A stretch of DNA of 64,000 bases from an endosymbiont of unidentified scaly snail isolate Monju. Lineage in GTDB: Bacteria; Pseudomonadota; Gammaproteobacteria; Chromatiales; Chromatiaceae. Below the pieces are notes generated by a model. That model ran no database searches. It was not told the origin of the DNA and was given only the letters and a program-made list of their open reading frames with translations. This document shows positions 35,701 through 44,669 of this stretch, piece by piece (positions within the stretch are counted from its first letter, which is position 1; each line of letters starts with the position of its first letter). Location of the stretch: contig NZ_AP012978.1 in the NCBI RefSeq assembly GCF_000801295.1, positions 1,612,001 through 1,676,000 of the forward strand. Direction: 5' to 3'. The translations under genes were made by a program, and so were the position numbers.

Positions 35701-36874
35701 TCAGTCGCGCCGCAGACGATCGGACACCGCGATCGGCGTCGGGAAACGCATGACGATCAGGTAGGACGAGGCGAGAAAGGTCAGCAGGGTAGCGAGCTGG
35801 ATCAGGTAGGACGCCTCGGCACCGATCACCTGCCTTTCCTGCGCCAGCACCGCGAGCAACAGCGAGAACTCGCTCATCTGCCCCAGGCGATAGCCGATCT
35901 CGTGCGAACGGCGCAGGGATTCGCCGGTGCGGTGCAGCAGCAGGCGGAACACCGGCGGCTTGAGCAGCAACAGGGCGACTGCCAGCAGCAATGCCGGCAG
36001 CAGTACCGAGGTCATCATGCCCAGATCGAAACCCGCGCCCAGTGAAAAGAAGAGAAGAACAGCACCAGAAAGAAGTCGCGCAGGGGCTTCAGACTGTCGG
36101 CAATGAACAGGGCAATCGGGCTGGAAGCCAGGGTCACCCCTGCGATGAAGGCACCGATCTCGACCGACAGCCCCATCAACTGTCCCAGTTCGGCCATGCC
36201 CAGGCACCAGCCGATGGCCATCAGAAAGATGTACTCCTGAATGCGGTCGAAGCGCTGGATCAGTGGCAGCAACAGGTAGCGCTCGCCCAGCCAGGCCAGC
36301 AACACCAACGCCGGCAACGCACCCAGCAGCTTGAGCAGTTCCAAAAGCGGCATGCTACCGCCGCTGCTGCCCTGCACAACCAGCAGCAGCACGATGGCCA
36401 GCAGGTCCTGCAACAGCAGGATACTGACGATGACCTCACCGGTATGCTGGTGATGAAGAATGGTCGTCGGCAGCAGCTTGAGGCCGATAATGGTACTGGA
36501 GAAGGTGACCGCCCCGCCGACCAGCGCCGACTCCATCAGCGTCATGCCGAACGCCAGCGCCACCGCGAACCCCACCACGAAGAACACTGCGGAACTGAGC
36601 AACGTCACCAGGGTGGTCTTGCGCACCATGTGAAGCAGGTCCTGCGGTTGCAGGTTCAGCCCCAGAAGAAACAACAGGAACATGATGCCGAACTCGGCAA
36701 TTTCGCGTACCAGGTCCGGATCACTGACCCAGCCCAGACCCAGGGGCCGAGCAGCATGCCCAGCAGGATATAGGCCATCAGCAACGGCTGCCGGGCATAG
36801 AGCGCAGCGGTCGCGAACACCGCCGCGCCCGTGAACACGATAAAGATGGTAAAGCCGATGGAACCGGTATCCAT
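35701..36874 (-). pseudogene. CPA2-family (KefB-like) cation:proton antiporter, two frameshifts
   Basis: Three frames together spell one antiporter of about 390 residues with 12 or so helices. The first, from ATG 36872-36874, ends its similarity at LLGMLLGP. The second starts at LGLGWVSDPDLVREIAEFG and runs to LRDFFLVLFF. The third starts at SLGAGFDLGMM and runs to 35701. The first break is at a C4 run near 36736-36746 (one C missing). The second is at a tandem GAAGA duplication (36049-36058); removing one copy restores FFFSLG. Members exchange K+ or Na+ for protons. As written it cannot make a full product. Confidence 0.75.
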
Positions 36875-36948
36875 GCCGGAACCTTAGCAAGCGAGCCCCG
36901 GCACGGATACCCCGGAAAGACCCTGTTCTCCCGGTTCGGGATCGTGGG

Positions 36949-37245
36949 TCAGCGCGTCCCGGCCGGCACCTTGGCCTTCTTCCTGGCCTTGGCCCCGAGC
37001 TTCTTCGACCCGGAACCGACCGGGTCCTTGCTCGCCTTGCGCGAGACCTTGCGGCAATAGGCCTTCACCTTGCGCCCGTCCTTGCGGACATATCCATCAA
37101 CCCAGGTGCACCCCGGGTTGGCGCTGCAGGTCTTCTTGGACAGTGTCTTGCACTGCGCGGGCGAGGCCGCGTGCACCGGCAGGGCCGTCACGATAGCGCC
37201 AAGGAACAGCGGCGCAAGGATCTTGAAGGTACGAAAAGGTGTCAT
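36949..37245 (-). CDS. Small exported basic protein with four cysteines
   Basis: A 98-residue hypothetical protein. The start at 37243-37245 was chosen for its strong Shine-Dalgarno (AAGGAGGG, 6 bases away). A signal peptide (residues 1-26, ending VHAA) precedes a mature part with the pattern CKTLSKKTCSANPGCTWVDG, then CRKVSRKASK and a Lys/Arg-rich tail. The Cys spacing suggests a small disulfide-bonded domain. No function is assigned. Confidence 0.7.
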   Translation of the reverse strand: MTPFRTFKILAPLFLGAIVTALPVHAASPAQCKTLSKKTCSANPGCTWVDGYVRKDGRKVKAYCRKVSRKASKDPVGSGSKKLGAKARKKAKVPAGTR

Positions 37246-37371
37246 GGTAATCCCTCCTTGGAACAACATGAAAAACAACGAAATGTCACGCCCGGGTGGG
37301 CAATGGACATCCTAGCAGCCTTGTCGGCGTACAGGAAAGGGCTGCGGGGGTCGCGCCCCCAGGACAAGTAC

Positions 37372-37398
37372 TGAACTTTCCCGTCCCGCAGCCGATAA
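37372..37398 (+). promoter_or_regulatory. Sigma-28 (FliA) promoter of fliK-fhlB
   Basis: TGAACTTT (37372-37379), an 11-bp spacer and a perfect GCCGATAA (37391-37398), against the consensus TAAAGTTT-N11-GCCGATAA. The fliK ATG is only 9 bases after the -10 box. Confidence 0.75.
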
Positions 37399-37407
37399 GG
37401 TCATATC

Positions 37408-38517
37408 ATGTCGGAGATTCCCAACATCCGCCCAGGCCTGCCACTGGTAGTCGAGCGCACTCGCTCGACAGGCGACACTGCCGCGTTACTGGCGCGGCTG
37501 CGCCCCGGACAGCAGGTACAGGCCCAGGTACTCGAGGCGCGCCTCGGACAGGTACTACTGCGCATCGGGGGCACGACACTGGCCGCGCAGAGCAGCACTC
37601 CCCTGACCGCCGGGACGCGACTCCGCTTGCGCGTCGAACAGGGCCTGCCCATGCCGATACTGCGCATCCTGCCCGAGGCGCCGCAACGCGCGGCCCCACC
37701 GATCACACTGCTGCGTCACGCCCTGGCACGCCAGCTCTCCGCCACCGAAATCCGCCAGCAACTGGCCCGGCTCGCTCTGGAGGAGGCCGAAGCGTCCCCC
37801 CTGGCACGCATCACGGCCGCCGCGCTCAAGACCGGCGTGTCGACGGATCAACTGAACGCGGCGACAGTACGTCACCAATTCGAGCGGTCCGGGCTCTTTC
37901 TGGAAGCACACCTGGCCGCGGGCACTCCACCCCCGGCTGACGACCGCAAGCTGATACTCCTGCGCCTGCGCCGACAGTTGCTGCCGGAGGGCCGCACCGC
38001 CCCCTCTGCCGAGGGACTCGCTGCGGACGACACCCCCCGCCCCCGCGCCGACCAGCTCCTCAACCGCCTGTTGGCGCTGGTCGAGGGCGAACTGGGACGC
38101 ATCCAGCAACACCAGGCACGCGCCCTGCCCGGCGACGATCCCAACCGGCAGGTATGGCAGTTCGAATTGCCGCTGCGCCAGGGCACACAACACCAGGAGG
38201 TGACGATCCACATTGAACAGGACCGAAGAACGTCCACCGAGGACGCGCCCTCGACCGATTGGCGGGTGGACATCCATTTCGACTTCGGTGAACTGGGGAA
38301 AGTCAGTGCGCGGGTCAGCCTGTGCGATGGCCAGGTCCGCTGCGCCTTCCATTCGCAGCAACGGGCAACCGCAAGGCGCTTCGAACAGGCCCTGCCCCGC
38401 CTGGATACCCGCCTGAGAGATGCCGGTCTGAAGGTCGCCGCCCTGAGCAGCCTGGAAGGTATTCCATCCCGCCCTGGAACGGCACCCCCGACCGGCCTGC
38501 TGGACGAACAGGCATGA
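37408..38517 (+). CDS. fliK: Flagellar hook-length control protein FliK-like
   Basis: A 369-residue protein with a variable Ala/Leu/Arg/Gln-rich N-terminal two thirds and a C-terminal Flg_hook domain (about 240-350: WQFELPLRQGTQHQEVTIHI, DIHFDFGELGKVSARVSL). FliK measures hook length and switches the export gate through FlhB. The ATG at 37408 follows a sigma-28 promoter so closely that the mRNA would be nearly leaderless. It overlaps the FlhB-like gene by ATGA. No other flagellar structural genes are in the window. Confidence 0.82.
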   Translation: MSEIPNIRPGLPLVVERTRSTGDTAALLARLRPGQQVQAQVLEARLGQVLLRIGGTTLAAQSSTPLTAGTRLRLRVEQGLPMPILRILPEAPQRAAPPITLLRHALARQLSATEIRQQLARLALEEAEASPLARITAAALKTGVSTDQLNAATVRHQFERSGLFLEAHLAAGTPPPADDRKLILLRLRRQLLPEGRTAPSAEGLAADDTPRPRADQLLNRLLALVEGELGRIQQHQARALPGDDPNRQVWQFELPLRQGTQHQEVTIHIEQDRRTSTEDAPSTDWRVDIHFDFGELGKVSARVSLCDGQVRCAFHSQQRATARRFEQALPRLDTRLRDAGLKVAALSSLEGIPSRPGTAPPTGLLDEQA

Positions 38518-38822
38518 AACGCCGTCCGCCCCACACCGTCTCGGGCAACACCGACATCGCCGTGGCCCTGCGCTACGACGGCCAGAACGCGCCGAAAGTG
38601 ACCGCCAGCGGACGCGAGCTGACCGCCGAGCAGATCGTGAAGCTGGCCGAGGAACACGACGTACCGCTCTATCCCAATCCGGAACTCGCCACCGCCCTGG
38701 TCCAGATCCCGTTGGGCGAAGAAGTACCCGAAGCCCTCTACCGGGCCGTGGCCGAGGTCATCGGGTTTGCCTACCTGGTGGCGGGGAAGACGCCCCGGGG
38801 AAACGAGCCCCAGGAAAACTGA
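38514..38822 (+). CDS. fhlB: Stand-alone FlhB C-terminal domain homologue
   Basis: A 102-residue protein equal to the cytoplasmic FlhB/YscU C-terminal domain without membrane helices. It has DIAVALRYDGQNAPKV, TASGRELTAEQIV, LAEEHDVPLYPNPELA and VPEALYRAVAEVIGF. The autocleavage motif NPTH of true FlhB is replaced by GNTD at the start. It is coupled to fliK (ATGA overlap), a pairing seen in other gammaproteobacteria; a role in substrate-specificity switching is inferred. Confidence 0.85.
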   Translation: MKRRPPHTVSGNTDIAVALRYDGQNAPKVTASGRELTAEQIVKLAEEHDVPLYPNPELATALVQIPLGEEVPEALYRAVAEVIGFAYLVAGKTPRGNEPQEN

Positions 38823-38869
38823 AGACCTGTCACAACGGAACGCAAGAATCCATGTTCATCCACCTGCTG

Positions 38870-38956
38870 CCCTCCCCCGTGAGCGGGGGGAGGGGGGGCC
38901 GGAGGTTCCGTTGGCTCGGTCCGGGGGCGGCCCACCCTGTCGGGCGAAAGCCCGAC
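38870..38956. repeat. GC-rich palindromic repeats between fhlB and aapP
   Basis: Two hairpins: CCCTCCCCC-GTGAG-CGGGGGGAGGG (about 38870-38894), next to GGAGGTTCC, and GTCGGGC-GAAA-GCCCGAC (38939-38956). They lie between convergent genes and may end transcripts, but no T-run follows. The first resembles the element near 35.0 kb. Confidence 0.5.
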
Positions 38957-38990
38957 CCACATTTCAGCTGGATCGAGGCCCGACCTGCCC

Positions 38991-39761
38991 TCAGTGTTGC
39001 AGGATCTGGCTCAGGAACAGCTGGGTGCGTTCGTGCTGCGGGTTGTCGAAGAATTCATGGGGCTCGTTGACCTCGATGATCTCGCCACCATCCATGAACA
39101 CCACGCGGTTGGCCACGGTCTTGGCAAAACCCATTTCGTGGGTCACCACCAGCATGGTCATGCCGGTCTCGGCCAGTTCAATCATGGTGTCGAGCACTTC
39201 CTTGATCATCTCGGGATCGAGTGCGGAAGTCGGTTCGTCGAACAGCATGATGCGCGGGCTCATGCACAGACTGCGTGCGATCGCCACGCGTTGCTGCTGG
39301 CCGCCAGAGAGTTGCCCGGGATACTTGTTGGCCTGTTCGGGGATGCGCACCTTTTCCAGATAGTGCATGGCGATCTCTTCGGCCTCGGCCTTGGGCATCT
39401 TGCGCACCCAGATGGGAGCCAGGGTACAGTTCTCGAGCACCGTGAGATGCGGGAACAGGTTGAAGTGCTGGAACACCATGCCGACCTCGCGGCGGATGAT
39501 CTCGATGTTCTTCACATCGTTGGTCAGCTCGGTACCGTCCACCACGATGTGACCCTTCTGGTGTTCCTCGAGCCGGTTGATGCAGCGGATCATGGTCGAC
39601 TTGCCCGACCCCGAAGGCCCGCAGATGACGATGCGCTCGCCACGCGCCACATCCAGGTTGATGTTCTTGAGCACGTGGAACTCGCCGTACCACTTGTGCA
39701 CACCCTGCATCTGCACCGCGGGCAGGTTTTCGGGCACGTGGTGGGTCTTGTTTTCGCTCAT
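38991..39761 (-). CDS. aapP: Amino-acid ABC transporter ATP-binding protein
   Basis: A 256-residue ATPase of the polar amino-acid type. Walker [17 protein letters not shown]-loop [10 protein letters not shown], signature [15 protein letters not shown], Walker [16 protein letters not shown] and switch His VVTHEMG are all present. The start [14 protein letters not shown] is at 39759-39761; a longer frame upstream lies in aapM. Last gene of aapJQMP, 10 bases after aapM. Confidence 0.95.
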   Translation of the reverse strand: MSENKTHHVPENLPAVQMQGVHKWYGEFHVLKNINLDVARGERIVICGPSGSGKSTMIRCINRLEEHQKGHIVVDGTELTNDVKNIEIIRREVGMVFQHFNLFPHLTVLENCTLAPIWVRKMPKAEAEEIAMHYLEKVRIPEQANKYPGQLSGGQQQRVAIARSLCMSPRIMLFDEPTSALDPEMIKEVLDTMIELAETGMTMLVVTHEMGFAKTVANRVVFMDGGEIIEVNEPHEFFDNPQHERTQLFLSQILQH

Positions 39762-39771
39762 GATGTAAACC

Positions 39772-40887
39772 TCAACGTTTGTGTCCGGTATGCAGCTTGC
39801 GCTCGATGGCCATGGAATAGCGCGACATACCGAAGCAGAACAACCAGAACACCAAGCCGGCAAAGGTGTAACCCTCGATGGAGTAACCCAGCCAGTTGGG
39901 GTCTTCCAGTGCGGCCTTGATGATGGCCAGCAGGTCGAGCAGGCCGATGATCATCACCAGCGGGGTGTCCTTGAACAGCTCGTTGAAGGTATTCACGATG
40001 CCGGTGATCACCAACTTGAGCGCCTGCGGCAGGATGACCAGGCCCATCTTCTTCCAGTAGCTCAGACCCAGCGCGTCGGCGGCCTCGTACTGCCCCTTGG
40101 GGATGGCCTGCAGACCGCTACGCACCACCTCGGCGATATAGGCCGACTGGAACAGTACGATACCGATCAGCGCGCGCAGCAGCTTGTCGAAATTGACCCC
40201 CTCGGGCAGGAACAGCGGCAGCATCACCGAGGACATGAACAACACGGTGATCAGCGGCACGCCGCGCCACAGTTCGATGAAGGCCACGCTCAGCGCGCGC
40301 ACGATGGGCATGTTCGAACGTCTTCCGAGCGCCAGCAGGATACCCAGCGGGAAGGCCGCCACGATGCCCACCAGGGCCAGGATCAGGGTCAGCATCAGGC
40401 CACCCCACATGGTGGTCTCCACCGGCTCGAGGCCGAAACTGCCTCCGCTGAGCAGCAGGTAGGCAATCACTGGAAAGATCACCAGGGCAAACAGGCCGGC
40501 ATAGCGCTTGCCCGGGATCTTCGGCACCGTCAGCCAGGCGATGGTGACCGCCAGCAGCAGGCCGGCCAGGTTCACCCGCCACTGCTCGCCCACCGGGTAG
40601 AAGCCGTACAGGAACTGGTCGAGGCGCACGCGGACGAACACCCAGCAGGCCCCGCCTGAAGTACATGCCTCGCGCGAGTCGCCTACCCAGTCGGCATCGA
40701 TGATGGCCCACTGGATCAGCGGCATGAAGATCAGGTAGACCAGGTACAGGCCCAGGAAGGTGAGCCCGGTGTTCCACCAGTTGGAAAACAGGTTCTGGCG
40801 CAGCCAGCCGATCACGCCGACCTCGGTGATCGGCGGCGGCAGATCGGGGTACTGGCCCGGAATGTAGTCGGTCTTGCCTTCGCTCAT
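39772..40887 (-). CDS. aapM: Amino-acid ABC transporter permease AapM
   Basis: A 371-residue permease with about eight membrane helices and the HisMQ-type inner domain ([21 protein letters not shown], and the EAA loop [22 protein letters not shown]). The annotated start is the second ATG (40885-40887): the Shine-Dalgarno AGGAG lies six bases before it, whereas it directly abuts the first ATG (40891-40893). Large cytoplasmic and periplasmic N-terminal parts are typical of the Aap/Bzt family for general L-amino acids. Confidence 0.93.
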   Translation of the reverse strand: MSEGKTDYIPGQYPDLPPPITEVGVIGWLRQNLFSNWWNTGLTFLGLYLVYLIFMPLIQWAIIDADWVGDSREACTSGGACWVFVRVRLDQFLYGFYPVGEQWRVNLAGLLLAVTIAWLTVPKIPGKRYAGLFALVIFPVIAYLLLSGGSFGLEPVETTMWGGLMLTLILALVGIVAAFPLGILLALGRRSNMPIVRALSVAFIELWRGVPLITVLFMSSVMLPLFLPEGVNFDKLLRALIGIVLFQSAYIAEVVRSGLQAIPKGQYEAADALGLSYWKKMGLVILPQALKLVITGIVNTFNELFKDTPLVMIIGLLDLLAIIKAALEDPNWLGYSIEGYTFAGLVFWLFCFGMSRYSMAIERKLHTGHKR

Positions 40888-40896
40888 GTCCATCTC

Positions 40897-42084
40897 CTAC
40901 CGCTCCACCAGCGCCATGCGCTTGTTGTACCAGTTCATGAAGGCCGAGATGCTCAGGCTGATGGTGAGATACACCCCCATGGTGATGCCGATGATCTCGA
41001 CCGCCTGCCCGGTCTGGTTGAGCGTGGTGCCGGCGAACAGGGCCACCAGGTCAGGATAGCCGATGGCCGGGGCCAGCGAGGAGTTCTTGGTCAGGTTGAG
41101 GTACTGCGAGGTGAGCTGCGGAATGATCACCCGCATCGCCTGCGGGATGATGACCAGCCGCAGGGTCTGCCCGGGCTTGAGACCCAGGGCATGGGCGGCC
41201 TCGGTCTGACCATGGCTGACCGACTGGATGCCCGAGCGCACGATCTCGGCGATGTAGGCCGCCGTATAGATGCTCAGCGCCAGCGCCAGCGCGAACAGCT
41301 CGGGAATCACGGTGATACCGCCACGGAAGTTGAACCCCCGGAGCGCCGGGTATTCCCACGACAGGGGAAAGCCGGTGATGCCAAAGGCCAGCCAGGGCAG
41401 GAAGACGATCAGCCCCAGCGAGGTCCAGAACACGGGGAAGGTCTGGCCGGTGGCCTCCTGGCGGTGGCGCGCCCAGCGCGCGATGAACACCGAGGCGACG
41501 ATTGCCAGCCCCAGCGCCGCCACCACCCAGCCAAAGCCCGGCTCGGTGAGCGGTGCCGGCAGGCACATGCCGCGCTTGTTGAGAAACACCGCCTCCCCCA
41601 GCGCGATGCTCTGCCGCGGGTGCGGCAGCAAGGGCAGTATGGCGAAATACCAGAAGAGGATCTGCAGCAACAGCGGGATGTTGCGGAAGATCTCGATGTA
41701 CAGCGCCGCCAGGCGGCTGATGATCCAGTTGGACGACAGCCGGGCCACGCCGATGATGAATCCGAACAGGGTCGCAAACACGATGCCGATCACCGAGACC
41801 AGCAGGGTATTGAGCAGGCCAACCAGGAAGGTGCGACCGAAGGTATAGGTCTCGTCGTAGGGAATCAGGCTCATCAGAACCCCGAAGCCCGCCTCATTGT
41901 TCAGGAAGGCAAAGCCGGTGCTGATGCCACGCTTCTCCAGGTTGTGCAGGGTGTTCTGGAAGATATAGCCGAACAGCGCGAGTACCACGGCCACTACCAG
42001 GATCTGAAACAGCCAGGCACGTTTTTCAGGGTCTCGCCAGAAGCTCGCCGCGGCCGGCGCCTTTTCGGTGCTTGCGTCGCTCAT
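40897..42084 (-). CDS. aapQ: Amino-acid ABC transporter permease AapQ
   Basis: A 395-residue permease, partner of AapM. It shows EIFRNIPLLLQILFWYFA and the EAA loop TEAAHALGLKPGQTLRLVIIPQ, with a long periplasmic insertion (about 150-185) as in Aap/Bzt permeases. It follows aapJ after 97 bases that hold a terminator-like hairpin, which would lower permease expression relative to the binding protein. Confidence 0.94.
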   Translation of the reverse strand: MSDASTEKAPAAASFWRDPEKRAWLFQILVVAVVLALFGYIFQNTLHNLEKRGISTGFAFLNNEAGFGVLMSLIPYDETYTFGRTFLVGLLNTLLVSVIGIVFATLFGFIIGVARLSSNWIISRLAALYIEIFRNIPLLLQILFWYFAILPLLPHPRQSIALGEAVFLNKRGMCLPAPLTEPGFGWVVAALGLAIVASVFIARWARHRQEATGQTFPVFWTSLGLIVFLPWLAFGITGFPLSWEYPALRGFNFRGGITVIPELFALALALSIYTAAYIAEIVRSGIQSVSHGQTEAAHALGLKPGQTLRLVIIPQAMRVIIPQLTSQYLNLTKNSSLAPAIGYPDLVALFAGTTLNQTGQAVEIIGITMGVYLTISLSISAFMNWYNKRMALVER

Positions 42085-42134
42085 GGATCTAAATACAGGT
42101 CTATATCAGAAGATCGGGGGCGCAAGGCGCCCCC

Positions 42135-42175
42135 CCAAAAAGAAACCAGGCACCCCGCCGGACCGGCGGGATGCC
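42135..42175 (-). terminator. Partial terminator between aapJ and aapQ
   Basis: A GGCATCCCGCCG hairpin pairing with CGGCGGGGTGCC, followed on the minus strand by T-rich TGGTTTCTTTTTGG, lies just after the aapJ stop. A second stem, GGGGGCGC/GCGCCCCC (42116-42134), follows. Such hairpins often give more binding protein than permease. Confidence 0.65.
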
Positions 42176-42181
42176 CATCGC

Positions 42182-43204
42182 TCAGCGGATCGGCGGAGCG
42201 TACTGAATGCCGCCATCCTTCCACAGGGCGTTGATGCCGCGGGCGATCTTCAGCGGCGAGCCCTGGCCAACGTTACGCTCGAAGGCCTCGGCGTAATTGC
42301 CCACCTGCTTGATGATCTGGTAGGACCAGTCGTCGCGGATCTGCAGGCCCTGGCCCTTGATGCCCGACAGGCCCAGCAGGCGCTGCTTGCCCGGATCCTT
42401 GGTGGTCTTGCGAATCTCGTCCACGTTCTTCGAGGTGACACCCATCTCCTCGGCGTTGATCATGGCGAACAGCGCCCAGCGCACGACCTTCAGCCAGTCG
42501 TCGTCGCCGTTGCGAACCACCGGACCCAGCGGCTCCTTGGAGATGATCTCGGGCAGCACCATGGCGCTGTCCGGATCCTTCAGCTTGATGCGCAGGGCGT
42601 ACAGCTGAGACTGGTCGGAGGTGAGCACGTCGCAACGACCGGCCTCGAAGCCCTTCACCGTCTCGTCCGAGGTGTCGTAGGTGATGGGGGTGTACTTCAT
42701 GCCCTTGGAGCGGAAGTAGTCAGCCAGGTTCAGCTCGGTGGTAGTGCCGGCCTGGATACAGATCGCCGCACCGTCCAGCTCGGTGGCGCTCTTCACGCCC
42801 AGGCTCTTGTGCACCATGAAGCCCTGGCCGTCGTAGTAGTTGACCCCGGCGAAGTTGAGGCCGAGGTTGGTGTCGCGGGTCAAGGTCCAGGTGGTGTTGC
42901 GCGAGAGCATGTCGATCTCACCGGATTGCAGGGCGGTGAAACGCTCCTTGGCGGTCAGCGGGGTGTACTTGACCTTGGAGGAATCGCCGAACACGGCGGC
43001 CGCTACCGCGCGACACACGTCCACGTCGAGACCAGTCCACTGACCCTTGTCGTTGGTGGCAGAGAAACCGGGCAGGCCGGTGGACACGCCACACTGAACG
43101 AAGCCCTTGGCCTTCACGGCGTCCAGGGTGGCGCCGGCGTGCGCAACCGGCAAGGTGCTGAGCGCCAGCAGGGAACCGCCGGCAAGCAAGTGTTTCATTT
43201 TCAT
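42182..43204 (-). CDS. aapJ: Amino-acid ABC transporter substrate-binding protein
   Basis: A 340-residue periplasmic binding protein, with a signal peptide (about 1-22, cleaved after AHA) and the SBP family 3 signature region GQWTGLDVDVCRAVAAAVFG. The start at 43202-43204 has GGAGG seven bases upstream; a longer frame exists. In Aap/Bzt systems it binds several L-amino acids, notably glutamate, glutamine and aspartate. First gene of the operon. Confidence 0.95.
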   Translation of the reverse strand: MKMKHLLAGGSLLALSTLPVAHAGATLDAVKAKGFVQCGVSTGLPGFSATNDKGQWTGLDVDVCRAVAAAVFGDSSKVKYTPLTAKERFTALQSGEIDMLSRNTTWTLTRDTNLGLNFAGVNYYDGQGFMVHKSLGVKSATELDGAAICIQAGTTTELNLADYFRSKGMKYTPITYDTSDETVKGFEAGRCDVLTSDQSQLYALRIKLKDPDSAMVLPEIISKEPLGPVVRNGDDDWLKVVRWALFAMINAEEMGVTSKNVDEIRKTTKDPGKQRLLGLSGIKGQGLQIRDDWSYQIIKQVGNYAEAFERNVGQGSPLKIARGINALWKDGGIQYAPPIR

Positions 43205-43336
43205 TAGTATCCTCCGTCTATGTCTCGACAAGGCGATGGGTCTTCTTCGGGTGATCTCCGGCCAGCAGGCCGAATCGAGCCAAGTGTCGCGTGCCCTCCG
43301 GTGCAGGTCAAGGCACGCGTGAACACAATGTCAAGA

Positions 43337-43353
43337 TGCACCATTTTCGAGCA
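43337..43353 (-). promoter_or_regulatory. NtrC-like dyad upstream of aapJ
   Basis: On the minus strand TGCTCG-AAAAT-GGTGCA matches the NtrC consensus TGCACC-N5-GGTGCA at 10 of 12 positions. No good sigma-54 promoter (GG-N10-GC with context) was found downstream, so the call is weak. Otherwise nothing was recognised in the 43205-43460 gap. Confidence 0.25.
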
Positions 43354-43460
43354 CTTGCAGGCCCGAATGGCACCAAATTTACCGCCCCCGCCACTTGGTA
43401 CAGAGCACCGTCTCGTGATTCAATGCCGCCCAGCCAACCAGCCTCCCATATCGCCGCACG

Positions 43461-43985
43461 ATGCCCCGTAAACTGCTCAAGCGCTACACGCCCGATCCGC
43501 ACACGGTGCGGAACCACCGGCACCTGCGCTGGCTGGCACACTTCCTGGCCGACCCCAACCTGTTCCACATGAACCGTCGTTCGGTCTCCGACGCCTTCGC
43601 CGCGGGACTGTTCTGGGCCTCCATCCCCATCCCCTTCCAGATGATCGCGGCGGCACTCACCGCCGTCGTGATGCGGGTGAACCTGCCGATCGCGGTGGCA
43701 CTGGTATGGCTGACCAACCCGCTGACCATGCCGCCAGTGTTCTACTTCAACTACCTGGTGGGCACCTGGATACTGGGCAAACCGGCAGACGTGGGCGAAT
43801 TCCGGATGAGTCTGGAGTGGATCGGTTCGCAACTGCATGCCATTTGGCTGCCGCTGTACTTCGGCAGTTTCGTGGTCGGAGTAGTCGCCGGGGTGCTGGG
43901 CTATATCGGCATGCGCGGATTCTGGCGCTGGCACGTGGTGCGCCAGTATCACGCCCGGCGGCAACATCGCCACCGACGTTTCTGA
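43461..43985 (+). CDS. DUF2062 membrane protein
   Basis: A 174-residue protein with three or so hydrophobic helices and a basic C-terminus (HARRQHRHRRF). The DUF2062 pattern is clear: hydrophobic GLFWASIPIPFQMIAAALTA and WLTNPLTMPPVFYFNYLVG. Function is unknown. It is divergent from aapJ and ends three bases from the convergent lolD stop. Confidence 0.88.
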   Translation: MPRKLLKRYTPDPHTVRNHRHLRWLAHFLADPNLFHMNRRSVSDAFAAGLFWASIPIPFQMIAAALTAVVMRVNLPIAVALVWLTNPLTMPPVFYFNYLVGTWILGKPADVGEFRMSLEWIGSQLHAIWLPLYFGSFVVGVVAGVLGYIGMRGFWRWHVVRQYHARRQHRHRRF

Positions 43986-43988
43986 AGC

Positions 43989-44669
43989 TCAGAGCGGCTC
44001 GAGACGTCCGTCGCGCAGTTCCATCACCTGCTGCATGCGCCGCGCCAGGGTGTGGTCGTGGGTGACGATGACAAAGGCCGTGCCCTGCTCGCGATGCATC
44101 TCGAGCAGCAGTTCATAGACCGACTGCGCGGTCTGCGGATCGAGATTGCCCGTCGGCTCGTCGGCCAGCACGCACGAGGGATTGGTCACCAGCGCCCGCG
44201 CGATGGCGGTGCGCTGACGCTCGCCGCCGGACAGCTCGGCCGGCTTGTGGCGCAGGCGCTCGCCGAGTCCCACCCGTTGCAGGATGGCGGTCGCCGCCGC
44301 CTCGGCCTGCACCGGGCGGTCACCGCGGATCAGCAGCGGCATGGCCACGTTCTCCAGGGCGGTGAACTCGGGCAGCAGGTGATGGAACTGGTAGATGAAT
44401 CCGATGTGGCGGTTGCGCAGGTGTCCGCGCGCCGGCTCGGGCAGGCCGCCGAAATCGTGTCCCGCCAGGACCACGCGCCCCTGGTCTGGCGGTTCCAGCC
44501 CGCCCAGGCAATGCAGCAGGGTACTCTTGCCGGAGCCCGAGGCACCGACGATGGCAAGCTGGTCACCGCGCTTGATCGCCAGGTCCACGCCGCGCAGCAC
44601 CTCCACCCGGTCCGGCCCGAGCTGAAAGGCCTTGTGCAGGGCCTCGGCGTGCAGGACGACATCACTCAT
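43989..44669 (-). CDS. lolD: Lipoprotein-releasing system ATPase LolD
   Basis: A 226-residue ATPase that powers release of lipoproteins from the inner membrane. Walker [19 protein letters not shown], the LolD-type [19 protein letters not shown], signature [15 protein letters not shown] and Walker [13 protein letters not shown] are visible. It overlaps the upstream lolC/E-type gene by eight bases. Confidence 0.95.
   Translation of the reverse strand: MSDVVLHAEALHKAFQLGPDRVEVLRGVDLAIKRGDQLAIVGASGSGKSTLLHCLGGLEPPDQGRVVLAGHDFGGLPEPARGHLRNRHIGFIYQFHHLLPEFTALENVAMPLLIRGDRPVQAEAAATAILQRVGLGERLRHKPAELSGGERQRTAIARALVTNPSCVLADEPTGNLDPQTAQSVYELLLEMHREQGTAFVIVTHDHTLARRMQQVMELRDGRLEPL

Noticed and set aside
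36041-36060. GAAGA repeat as a simple-sequence phase-variation tract
   Set aside because: Only two copies are present; kept as a frameshift observation rather than called a phase-variable locus.
43361-43400. Sigma-54-like TGGCAC-N5-TTACC on the plus strand
   Set aside because: The -12 GC is AC, and the downstream gene is a DUF2062 protein with no reason for nitrogen control.
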